From Litorivicinus sp965656605 (GTDB lineage Bacteria > Pseudomonadota > Gammaproteobacteria > Pseudomonadales > Litorivicinaceae), in contig CBFHLC010000001.1 of assembly GCA_965656605.1 (NCBI GenBank), positions 66,153-130,152 of the forward strand: 64,000 nt of DNA. Reading direction: 5' to 3'. The position numbers and the translations under genes are program-made. Shown in pieces: positions 42,396 through 50,228 of this stretch. Below the pieces are notes generated by a model. That model had not been told where the DNA came from. It was given only the letters and a program-made list of their open reading frames with translations, and searched no databases. Positions within the stretch are counted from its first letter, which is position 1. Every line of letters begins with the position of its first letter.

Positions 42396-43711
42396 GAGAC
42401 CGCACTGCCCATCAGCATGTCAGGCAGCCAGGTCACCATGCCTGGGAAGATGCTCAGGATGATGATCGCCAACACCATGCAGGCCACATACGGGGCGGAG
42501 CCCTGTAGGATGGTCTTGAGGGGGATTTCTGGCGCAATGCCGTTGATCACATACAAGTTCAACCCGACCGGCGGTGAGATTAGGCCAATCTCCATATTGA
42601 TAGTCAGAATCACAGCAAACCAGTAGGGATCGAAGCCCGCTGCCAAAATAATCGGCAACAAGATCGGCGCTGCCATCAAAATCACAGCGACCGGAGGCAA
42701 GAAAAACCCAGCCACGATCAGGAACAGGTTGACGTACAGCATCAACACCCAGCGGTTCACATCCAAGGTGCCAATCCACTCAGCAATCGCCTGAGTAATA
42801 AACAGACTGGACAGCATGTAGCTGAATACACCAGCCGCGCCGATGATCAGCAGGATCATGACTGACTCTTTGGTGGCATCGCGCAGCATCACCCACAGCG
42901 CGGACACATCGGTCATCCGGTAAATCAGGATGGCCAAGATCAAGCACAACAATGCACCGACAGCGGCTGTTTCTGAGGGCGTTGCAACACCGCCGTAGAG
43001 TGCGAACAACACACCCACGATGACTGCTAGGAAGGGAATGACTCGAGGCAGTACCTCAAAGCGCTGTTTCCAAGTGTAGGACTGCGCGGCCAAAGCGTTA
43101 GCGCCGCCCTGACGCCAGGTCGAGTAGACCGACCAGGCCATAAACAATCCAACCAACAACAGACCTGGAATCACGCCAGACAAAAATAGGCGACCAATCG
43201 AAGTCTCGGTGGCAATCCCGTACACGATCATCGTGACCGAGGGCGGAATCAAAATGCCCAAGGTGCCACCGGCCGCAATCGACCCGGTCGCCACCGTGTC
43301 GGGGTAGTTGCGCTTGCGCATCTCGGGAATACCCATCTTGCCGATCGCCGCACAGGTGGCCGGCGACGAGCCAGACATCGCAGCGAACAACGCACATGCA
43401 CCTAGGTTGCTGATCACCAAACCGCCCGGCACACGGGTCAACCAACGATCCAACGCCTCGTACAAATCCGCGCCGGCACGGGTCGAGGCAATCGACGCCC
43501 CCATCAAAATAAACATAGGAATCGAGAGCAGCGCAAAGTTGTCCAGCTTGCCGAACAAAATCTCGGGCATCAGCTCAAGCGAGCGCAGGCCATCAAAGGC
43601 CAGCAGAAAAATCGCTGAGACGATCAGCAGACCATTGGCCACCGCCACCCCAGAGAACAAAATCAGGATCGTCACAACGGCAACGATCAATCCAAGTACT
43701 AAGGGATCCAT
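42392..43711 (-). CDS. TRAP transporter large permease (DctM/MatM type)
   Basis: A 439-residue polytopic protein (about twelve spans) of the DctM family: VVTILILFSGVAVANGLL near the start, GGLVISNLGACALFAAMSGSS, and PPVGLNLYVINGIA near the C-terminus. Together with the small permease and solute-binding protein it would import malonate or a related dicarboxylate across the inner membrane with sodium. It overlaps the small permease by 1 bp. Confidence 0.92.
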   Translation of the reverse strand: MDPLVLGLIVAVVTILILFSGVAVANGLLIVSAIFLLAFDGLRSLELMPEILFGKLDNFALLSIPMFILMGASIASTRAGADLYEALDRWLTRVPGGLVISNLGACALFAAMSGSSPATCAAIGKMGIPEMRKRNYPDTVATGSIAAGGTLGILIPPSVTMIVYGIATETSIGRLFLSGVIPGLLLVGLFMAWSVYSTWRQGGANALAAQSYTWKQRFEVLPRVIPFLAVIVGVLFALYGGVATPSETAAVGALLCLILAILIYRMTDVSALWVMLRDATKESVMILLIIGAAGVFSYMLSSLFITQAIAEWIGTLDVNRWVLMLYVNLFLIVAGFFLPPVAVILMAAPILLPIILAAGFDPYWFAVILTINMEIGLISPPVGLNLYVINGIAPEIPLKTILQGSAPYVACMVLAIIILSIFPGMVTWLPDMLMGSAVS

Positions 43712-44226
43712 CAGTGACCACTCCCAGACAATTCAATTTCCTCTGCGGGGGTCTGCAGAGTTTCTAATGCATCCGCGATCAGCTGCAGCATGAAGAGGCC
43801 AAAGCCCAGTGGCATCACGGAGTAAGGGATCCACAGCGGTACCGCATTGACCGTGTCGCTGGTCCAGTTACGCGTCCAAGCAATGTGCATCATCTCCCAG
43901 CCGTAAAATGTCATCACACCGACCACCATGACGCTGGCGATCGCTGCCACCATCAACAAGATCTTGCGAGCCGCGGGGCGCAGTAAAATCGGCACCAAAT
44001 CCACATTTACATGGCCCTTGAGCTGCTGCACGTAGCCCATGCCTAGCATGGTTGCGCCCAACATCATGTAGATGACCGCTTCGGTCTGCCAAACGGTCGA
44101 TGCGTTGAGCAGATAGCGCATAAAAATCATTTGGCAGGTCACCGCAACCGCGGCCACCACCAACAGAGCGGCGAACACACCCACGGCTCGGTTGACGTGA
44201 TTCACGACCCGAATAAAGCTTTGCAT
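43711..44226 (-). CDS. TRAP transporter small permease (DctQ/MatQ type)
   Basis: A 171-residue four-span membrane protein of the DctQ family: an N-terminal VNRAVGVFAALLVVAAVAV span, the WQTEAVIYMMLGATML loop-and-span region, and a PLWIPYSVMPLGFGLFML segment. It partners the large permease immediately downstream. It is 48 bp from the solute-binding protein gene. Confidence 0.9.
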   Translation of the reverse strand: MQSFIRVVNHVNRAVGVFAALLVVAAVAVTCQMIFMRYLLNASTVWQTEAVIYMMLGATMLGMGYVQQLKGHVNVDLVPILLRPAARKILLMVAAIASVMVVGVMTFYGWEMMHIAWTRNWTSDTVNAVPLWIPYSVMPLGFGLFMLQLIADALETLQTPAEEIELSGSGH

Positions 44227-44274
44227 GGTATTGCCTCTAGATTGGCCGGGGCGCGAGGCCCCGGACCGTTCGAG

Positions 44275-45258
44275 TTATTCGACAGCGAGTGCCAGATCCA
44301 AGAAGCGTTGCCCCTCGGGATAATCCGCGACGAATTGCTTGTACGACGTCTCTTTCGCGATTTCACGCCACTGATTGAATTCAGCAGGTGTCATCTCTTT
44401 CACCTCAACGCCGGCCTCTTGATAGACCTTCACCGCATTGGCGTCCTCGGCTTTGGCCTGCTCCAGATAGAAAGCCTCTGCGATCGCAGCACCCTCGCGC
44501 AGGGCCGCCTGCTGCTCGGCATTCAAGTCTTCAAAGGTCGACTTGTTGACCAACATCGGCTGATACATAAACCATAAGGCGGTATCACCTGCAGGGGTGA
44601 AGCACTTGACCTGCTCGTAGATGCGGTAGGAGACAAAGGACGAAGACGAGGTATTGGCAGCATCCAGAACACCGGTCTGCATCGCGTTGTAGATCTCGCT
44701 CGATGCCATTGAGGCAATTGAGGCGTCAGCACCGACCAGCATTTGCTCGAACGCTTTACCAGCCGCACGAGTCTGCAAACCTGCAATGTCAGAGGGCGAG
44801 GTAATGCACTTCTCGCGACCCACAAAACCGCCAGCCAGATAGCCGTGCACCAGCACCATCACATCATCCTCGGCCATCTTCTCTTCGATCGCGTCCATAA
44901 AAGGCGACTCGTTTAGACGAGCGGCATGATCGTGGTTCTTCACCAGACCCGGCATCAATGTCAGGTTGTAAGCGGGCTGCTGGCCCCCTGCGTAGCTCAG
45001 TGGCAACACGGTCATGTCTAACTGACCACGGCTCAACGGCTTGTATTGCTCGCGCGGCTTGAATAGCGCTTTGGAAGGGAAGATCTTAATTTCCAGATCC
45101 ACGTCCGCTTTGGCCACATGATCGGCAACGATCTGTGCGACCTTGTGACGAATGTCTTTGGTAGACCATTGATGAGATAGACGAAGTTCAGCGGCCATCG
45201 CAGCGGATGAGGCCAGGGCTGCTGTCAGTCCCGCTGCAACCAGTTGCTTTACTTTCAT
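44275..45258 (-). CDS. TRAP solute-binding protein (DctP/MatP type)
   Basis: A 327-residue periplasmic binding protein. A signal peptide KQLVAAGLTAALASSAAMA is cut before AELRLSHQW. The segment SPSDIAGLQTRAAGKAFEQML contains the carboxylate-binding arginine of the family. Gene order with matAB suggests malonate as ligand. It is the first gene of the leftward operon and diverges from the GntR regulator across a 105-bp control region. Confidence 0.9.
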   Translation of the reverse strand: MKVKQLVAAGLTAALASSAAMAAELRLSHQWSTKDIRHKVAQIVADHVAKADVDLEIKIFPSKALFKPREQYKPLSRGQLDMTVLPLSYAGGQQPAYNLTLMPGLVKNHDHAARLNESPFMDAIEEKMAEDDVMVLVHGYLAGGFVGREKCITSPSDIAGLQTRAAGKAFEQMLVGADASIASMASSEIYNAMQTGVLDAANTSSSSFVSYRIYEQVKCFTPAGDTALWFMYQPMLVNKSTFEDLNAEQQAALREGAAIAEAFYLEQAKAEDANAVKVYQEAGVEVKEMTPAEFNQWREIAKETSYKQFVADYPEGQRFLDLALAVE

Positions 45259-45289
45259 GGCGGTTCTCCAAGTTTGTTATCATTATTTT

Positions 45290-45338
45290 GTGCGCACGTA
45301 GTCTTGCTATGCATGCACTAACGAACTTAATGTATACA
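45290..45338. promoter_or_regulatory. candidate MatR-type operators in divergent promoter region
   Basis: TGTATACA (45331-45338) lies in TTAATGTATACAAAAG and is an 8-bp palindrome resembling the TTGTA/TACA core I recall for rhizobial MatR sites. A second palindrome GTGCGCAC (45290-45297) has its centre 41 bp away, about four helical turns. Both lie between dctP and the GntR gene, where a FadR-type repressor would act. Confidence 0.45.
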
Positions 45339-45363
45339 AAAGAAGAATGTCAACAGGAGAAAC

Positions 45364-46020
45364 ATGGCCAAAGCGCAGACCGGATCCAGCACCGATGTGA
45401 TCTTCGAAACACTAGAAGAACAGATCGCCACCGGCATCATCCAAAGTGGAGAGCGACTAGAAGAAGCCGCCTTGGCAGAACAGTTTGGCGTGTCGCGAAC
45501 CCCCGTGCGCGAAGCATTTGCGCGGCTTGATTCCGCTGGATTGATCGAGAAGCGTGCCGGTCAGCGAGGCTACTTTGCATCCAGCCCCTCGTTCACGTCA
45601 CTGATCGAGATGTTCGAAGTCATGGCCGAGCTGGAAGGTTTCTGCGCCCGGCTAGCGGCCCGACGCATGTCAGAGAGCGATATAGCCCGCCTAATCGAGG
45701 CAAATGACGCCTGCAAGCAAGCCATTTCAACCAAAGACGCCGATCTGTATTACCAGCGCAACGTGGAGTTTCACGAGATCATTTACGACGGGTGCGGTAA
45801 CAGCTTTCTGGCCCAAGAGACCCGCGACATTCGGCGCCGCCTGCGCAGCTATCGCCGATTGCAGCTGCGCGTCAGGGGACGGATGAATCAATCGTTTCAG
45901 GAACACGATGGCGTGATCGCAGCCATTAACAACGGAGACGCGGAGTTGGCGGCTAAATTGTCACGGGATCATGTGGCGATTCAAGGTGAGCGCTTTGCCG
46001 ATCTGGTGGCTCACCTGTAG
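45364..46020 (+). CDS. GntR/FadR-family regulator, MatR-like
   Basis: A 218-residue regulator with a winged helix (LEEAALAEQFGVSRTPVREA, 32-51) and an all-helical FCD ligand-binding domain, with metal-ligand-like histidines in NVEFHEIIYDG and FQEHDGVIAAI. AGGAGAAAC precedes the ATG. It diverges from the TRAP-mat operon and most likely represses it until malonate or a derivative binds. It converges on folA. Confidence 0.88.
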   Translation: MAKAQTGSSTDVIFETLEEQIATGIIQSGERLEEAALAEQFGVSRTPVREAFARLDSAGLIEKRAGQRGYFASSPSFTSLIEMFEVMAELEGFCARLAARRMSESDIARLIEANDACKQAISTKDADLYYQRNVEFHEIIYDGCGNSFLAQETRDIRRRLRSYRRLQLRVRGRMNQSFQEHDGVIAAINNGDAELAAKLSRDHVAIQGERFADLVAHL

Positions 46021-46028
46021 AGGGCGAG

Positions 46029-46538
46029 CTACTTCAGCCGGCCCAGCGTTCGGAACCGATAACTGGGGCGGTTATCCATTGCAGGATGGCCCTGAGCTTC
46101 AATTTGCTGCCACTCATCCATATTCAGCTCGGGGAAGAACGCATCGCCGTCCGGCGCGGTGTTGACCTCGGTTAAATACAAACGATCCAGAAGATGTAAC
46201 GAATTCGCGTAAATCTGCGCACCGCCAATAATGACCGCCTCGTCAGCGCCACTGACCACTGCCTGGGCTTTGCCCATGGTGATCCCGCTCATCAGATCGT
46301 GCACAACACGAATACCTAGAGCTTTGTATTCAGTGTCCCGGGTAATCACGATGTTGGTGCGACCGGGCAGGGGTTTGCCGATGCTCTCGTAGGTCTTGCG
46401 GCCCATGATGACCGGCTTGCCCATAGTCTTGGCTTTGAAGTACTTCAGATCCTCGGGCAAATACCAAGGAAGCTTATTGTCGATGCCGATGCACCGGTTA
46501 GAGCCTTGCGCCACGATGGCCGCCAATCGGATTGTCAT
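46029..46538 (-). CDS. folA: dihydrofolate reductase FolA
   Basis: Reduces dihydrofolate to tetrahydrofolate. The 169-residue protein has IGIDNKLPWYLPEDLKYFK with the active-site acidic residue, then GRKTYESIGKPLPGRTNIV and IIGGAQIYA for NADPH. It directly abuts the response-regulator gene upstream and lies near thyA, whose reaction consumes reduced folate. Confidence 0.94.
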   Translation of the reverse strand: MTIRLAAIVAQGSNRCIGIDNKLPWYLPEDLKYFKAKTMGKPVIMGRKTYESIGKPLPGRTNIVITRDTEYKALGIRVVHDLMSGITMGKAQAVVSGADEAVIIGGAQIYANSLHLLDRLYLTEVNTAPDGDAFFPELNMDEWQQIEAQGHPAMDNRPSYRFRTLGRLK

Positions 46539-46979
46539 TTATTCGGTCTCAGGTAGCAGAGAAATCTCGAACCAATAATCCTTCAAACGTGCGATGGCTT
46601 CAATGAAACCGGGTAAATCAACCGGCTTGTGAACGTAGGAGTTTGCGCCCAGTGCGTAGCACTTTTCGATATCACGCGGATCATCCGAGGTCGTCAAGAC
46701 CACCACGGGGATCGAGCGCAATGACTCGTCCAGCTTCATTTGCTCGAGCACGGTGTAGCCATTCACGCCGGGCATGTTCAGATCCAGCAGCACCATCGCG
46801 GGGCGTGGACTATCGGCGTACTCGCCTACTTTATAAAGAAAATCCAGAGCTGCCTGACCTTCGCGCATACGCACCAAAGGGTTGGCGAACTTGGCTTTTT
46901 TGAAAGCACGCTCGGTGAAAAGATAGTCGTCGTCGTTGTCCTCAACGATCAATAGCGTGCCGCTTAACTTGCCGTTCAT
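46539..46979 (-). CDS. single-domain response regulator
   Basis: A 146-residue CheY/Rcp1-like receiver with no output domain. The acidic pocket is E13-D14 and D17/D18 near IVEDNDDDY, the phosphorylation site is D66 in LLDLNMPG, and the signalling residues are T96 and K118 in VHKPVD. No histidine kinase is coded nearby. It sits between folA and thyA in the same orientation. Rcp1-type receivers often work with phytochrome-like kinases, but the partner here is unknown. Confidence 0.9.
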   Translation of the reverse strand: MNGKLSGTLLIVEDNDDDYLFTERAFKKAKFANPLVRMREGQAALDFLYKVGEYADSPRPAMVLLDLNMPGVNGYTVLEQMKLDESLRSIPVVVLTTSDDPRDIEKCYALGANSYVHKPVDLPGFIEAIARLKDYWFEISLLPETE

Positions 46980-47019
46980 GTGTTATAAACCTTTGGTCAT
47001 CTCGTTTAGAGCGCCCTTG

Positions 47020-47919
47020 TTATATCGCAACAGGGGCCGCAATCGCATCTTGCGGGTTGTACCCAATCAGATCGAAATCTTCGACGCTGATCGATTCCCA
47101 AGGCTTATTGCCACCGGTATAGCGAAGCATAGGCCATTCGCCGGGCGTACGCGATATTTGCGTGCGCGCTTGGTCCAAATGGTTGGCGTAAAGATGTACA
47201 TCACCCCCACTCCAGACCAATTCACCCAACGCTAGTCCCGCTTTGGCGGCCATTAAGGTCATAAACACGCTGGCACCGACCATATTGAAGGGGACGCCCA
47301 ACAACACATCGGCACTACGCTGGGTCAACATCAAGGACAAACGCCCCTGATCCGAGACCCAAAATTGATAGGTTTTATGACACGGCGGCAGGGTCATCTG
47401 ATCCAACTCGGCCACGTTCCAGCCCTCGACGATAATCCGACGCGAGGACGGATTGTCCCGCAGCAGCGCCAACGCGTCCTCGACTTGGTCAAACTCGCGC
47501 CCATCTGCACCCTGCCAACGGCGCCACTGCTTGCCGTAGACCGGGCCTAACTCGCCCCATTGTTCGGCAAAGGCTTCATCCGCCAGGATACGGTCTTCAA
47601 AGGTACGCATATCGATGTTATCGCCGGTCTCGGTGACGTAGCGTTTATGCGGCCAATCCGACCAGATGGTGACCCGCGGTGCGCCTTGCAGCAGCGAGCG
47701 AATATTGGTCTCGCCACGCAGGAACCACAGCATCTCTTTGAGTGCGTGCTTCCAAGCCACCTTTTTGGTGGTGAAAATCGGGGTGCCCTGGGATAGATCA
47801 AAGCGCAGGGTTTTACCAAAGCTGGAGTAGGTGCCCACACCGGTTCGATCCATACGCTGATCGCCGTGATCCAACAAATCCTGCATCAGGTCCAGATATT
47901 GACGTTCGGGATGACTCAT
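47020..47919 (-). CDS. thyA: thymidylate synthase ThyA
   Basis: Makes dTMP from dUMP and methylenetetrahydrofolate. Starting at MSHPERQYLDLM gives 299 residues with catalytic C180 in LPPCHKTYQF, RSADVLLGVPFN and an N-terminal DRTGVGT. It is longer than E. coli ThyA (264) because of an insertion before the catalytic cysteine, as in the Lactobacillus-type enzyme. A 78-residue upstream extension is rejected; the chosen ATG overlaps the lgt stop as ATGA. Confidence 0.94.
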   Translation of the reverse strand: MSHPERQYLDLMQDLLDHGDQRMDRTGVGTYSSFGKTLRFDLSQGTPIFTTKKVAWKHALKEMLWFLRGETNIRSLLQGAPRVTIWSDWPHKRYVTETGDNIDMRTFEDRILADEAFAEQWGELGPVYGKQWRRWQGADGREFDQVEDALALLRDNPSSRRIIVEGWNVAELDQMTLPPCHKTYQFWVSDQGRLSLMLTQRSADVLLGVPFNMVGASVFMTLMAAKAGLALGELVWSGGDVHLYANHLDQARTQISRTPGEWPMLRYTGGNKPWESISVEDFDLIGYNPQDAIAAPVAI

Positions 47920-48710
47920 TTGACGGCTAATCCTTTGGCCCAGCTGGCCCCTCTCACAAACAACACGGCGCCGGCGATAAACATCGGCACCGACAACACC
48001 TGACCCATAGTAACCCAGTCCAACGCGACCGCACCCAGATGGGCATCGGGCTGGCGGGCAAACTCCGCCAAAAAGCGAAATACCGCATACCCCATCAGGA
48101 ACACGCCGGCGACCTGGCCGGGGGCGCGAGTGGCACGGGCAAACACCATGCACAGGATGAACAGTGCCAGCCCTTCGCCGGCGGCTTGGTACAGCTGTGA
48201 GGGATGGCGCGCCAGCTCATCGGCGCTGGGAAACACCATGCCCCATGGCAAGTCGGTCGGCCGGCCGTACAGCTCGCCGCCGATAAAGTTGCCCAACCGC
48301 CCCAGCATCAATCCAATCGGGATAGCCGGGGCGATCAGATCACCGACACGGATCAAGGACTCATCGTGCTTTTTAGCGAAGTAAGCAATCGCCAAGATCA
48401 CACCGATCAGCCCACCATGAAAACTCATACCGCCATCCCAAATCTGGAACACCTTGAGGGGGTCGGCCAGCCAGCCGGACAGATCGTAGAACACCATGTA
48501 ACCCAAACGTCCGCCCAAAATCACACCCAGGGCACCGGAGTTAATCAAATCCCCAATCAGAGTCGGCTGAAGTGGCAGATCCGAGCGTGCCGCGCGCTTC
48601 GAAATAATGATGCCGCACAACAAAAACGCGGCCAGATACATCAGCCCATACCAGTGAATCGCAACCGGCCCGATTTGAAACGCCACCGGATCAATCTGAG
48701 GGTAGTTCAT
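47916..48710 (-). CDS. lgt: prolipoprotein diacylglyceryl transferase Lgt
   Basis: Transfers diacylglycerol from phosphatidylglycerol to the lipobox cysteine of prolipoproteins in the inner membrane. The 264-residue polytopic protein carries the Lgt signature GRLGNFIGGELYGRPTDLPW (about 137-156) and RHPSQLYQAAGEGL. It overlaps TauE upstream and thyA downstream by 4 bp each. Confidence 0.95.
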   Translation of the reverse strand: MNYPQIDPVAFQIGPVAIHWYGLMYLAAFLLCGIIISKRAARSDLPLQPTLIGDLINSGALGVILGGRLGYMVFYDLSGWLADPLKVFQIWDGGMSFHGGLIGVILAIAYFAKKHDESLIRVGDLIAPAIPIGLMLGRLGNFIGGELYGRPTDLPWGMVFPSADELARHPSQLYQAAGEGLALFILCMVFARATRAPGQVAGVFLMGYAVFRFLAEFARQPDAHLGAVALDWVTMGQVLSVPMFIAGAVLFVRGASWAKGLAVK

Positions 48711-49495
48711 CCGCCAAACACCAAAATGCAGCCGACAAAGGTCAAGAATCCGGCAAAGCAGCGCTTGAGCAGCAAAGGATCTAGGCGCGATGCCAAGTCC
48801 GCACCAAACTTTGCAGTCGGTACGCTTAGCACGACGATCGCGACAAACGCCGGCATGTACAAATACCCTGCCGAATAGGGCGGCAATTGCAGGTTATCCA
48901 GCCCCGTGAAGTAGTAACCGATCGCACCGGTTACGGCGATCGGAAAGCCCGCCGCCGCACTGGTACCCACCGCCATTTTGGTTTTGACGTTGTGGAAAAG
49001 CAGATAGGGCACGGTCATGCCGCCCCCGGCGATGCCAAACAAACTAGAGATCCAACCCACCACAATCCCTGCGCCGGTCAGCGGGCCGAAACTGGGCAAC
49101 TCACGACTGGGTTTGGGCTGTCCACCAAAGGCCAGTTGGGCCGCCATAATGATGCAAAACACGCCAAAGGCGATGCGCAGGATTGGCCCGGGTGTCATGT
49201 CCGCGGTGATCGAACCAATAATCGCGCCAGCCACCAAGCCCAGGCCGTAGCGCTTGAAGATTGACCAATCGACATTACCGCGCTTGCGATGGGTCAGGGT
49301 GCTAGAAACGCTGGTGATCACGATGGTCGCAAGCGATGTTCCGATCGCCAAATGAACCGCCGCACTGGGATCAATCCCCTTGATAGCAAACAGCGCCAAC
49401 AGCACTGGCACCACAACCAGCCCACCGCCGACACCAAACAGTCCCGCGGCAAACCCTGCAAAAACTCCGGTCAGCGCGTATAAAGCAATTAACAT
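48707..49495 (-). CDS. TauE/SafE-family membrane exporter
   Basis: A 262-residue protein with about eight spans and two repeated glycine-rich elements (GLFGVGGGLVVVPVL and SLFGIAGGGMTVPYLLF), the pattern of the TauE/SafE (DUF81) family, proposed to move sulfite or organosulfonates and other anions. The substrate is unknown. It is the upstream member of the TauE-lgt-thyA overlap group and diverges from the NRDE gene. Confidence 0.88.
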   Translation of the reverse strand: MLIALYALTGVFAGFAAGLFGVGGGLVVVPVLLALFAIKGIDPSAAVHLAIGTSLATIVITSVSSTLTHRKRGNVDWSIFKRYGLGLVAGAIIGSITADMTPGPILRIAFGVFCIIMAAQLAFGGQPKPSRELPSFGPLTGAGIVVGWISSLFGIAGGGMTVPYLLFHNVKTKMAVGTSAAAGFPIAVTGAIGYYFTGLDNLQLPPYSAGYLYMPAFVAIVVLSVPTAKFGADLASRLDPLLLKRCFAGFLTFVGCILVFGG

Positions 49496-49526
49496 GACAG
49501 CCCCTTTTTCCGAGCGCGCAGTTTAT

Positions 49527-50228
49527 ATGTGTTTGATCACCTTTGCTTGGCAGCCTGAAACCCGCGCATTGCAGCTGTGGGCCAACCGCGATGAGTTCTA
49601 TGCGCGCCCCACGGCCCCTGCGGATCTGTGGCGCGATGGCATCACCTGGGGCGGACGGGATCTGCAGGCCGGGGGTAGCTGGCTAGCGATTCAAAAGGGC
49701 GCGCGCATGGCGGCGCTGACCAATATTCGCGCCCCCGATCGGATCACTGGGGCGCGTTCCCGTGGGGATCTAGTGGCCGGATTTATGGCCTCAAACCTAT
49801 CTGCGAGCGAGTATTTCCAGTCGCTGAAACGGGACGAGTACGGCAGGTTTAATCTGCTGCTACTGGACCAGACTGGCCTGTATTTCGGCGCCAGTGATGA
49901 GCCGCTACGCCCTTTGGATGCTGGGCACTACGGCTTGTCCAACGCCAGCCTGAACACCCCCTGGCCCAAACTGACATCGGTGGTAGACGCTTGGTCGCAA
50001 GGTCAGGTTGAGCAGGCCATGCTGGACACACAGACCTATCCGGATCATCAACTGCCCGATACCGGCGTTGCAATCGAGTGGGAGCGCCGACTGTCCAGTG
50101 CATTTATTGAATCGCCAGATTACGGCACTCGGGCCGTGACATACGTGCAACTGGACAACGAAAAATTCAGTGCGTCGGAGCGGTGTTTCGGGCCGCTACA
50201 AGGCGTTCGCCGCATCGCTGATTTGTGA
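49527..50228 (+). CDS. NRDE-family (TANGO2-like) protein
   Basis: A 233-residue protein starting MCLITF. The NRDE motif is in WANRDEFYARPT near residue 20, and TNIRAPDR and RGDLVAGF follow, as in TANGO2-like proteins with an Ntn-hydrolase-like fold and a possible N-terminal cysteine nucleophile (C2). The family's biochemical role is unsettled. A 49-residue upstream extension overlapping TauE is rejected. The 3' end overlaps ptsP by 33 bp on the opposite strand. Confidence 0.85.
   Translation: MCLITFAWQPETRALQLWANRDEFYARPTAPADLWRDGITWGGRDLQAGGSWLAIQKGARMAALTNIRAPDRITGARSRGDLVAGFMASNLSASEYFQSLKRDEYGRFNLLLLDQTGLYFGASDEPLRPLDAGHYGLSNASLNTPWPKLTSVVDAWSQGQVEQAMLDTQTYPDHQLPDTGVAIEWERRLSSAFIESPDYGTRAVTYVQLDNEKFSASERCFGPLQGVRRIADL

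Noticed and set aside
47920..48153. 78-residue N-terminal extension of thyA
   Set aside because: Cysteine- and arginine-rich, overlaps lgt, and unlike any ThyA. The ATG at 47919 makes a normal ATGA junction with lgt.
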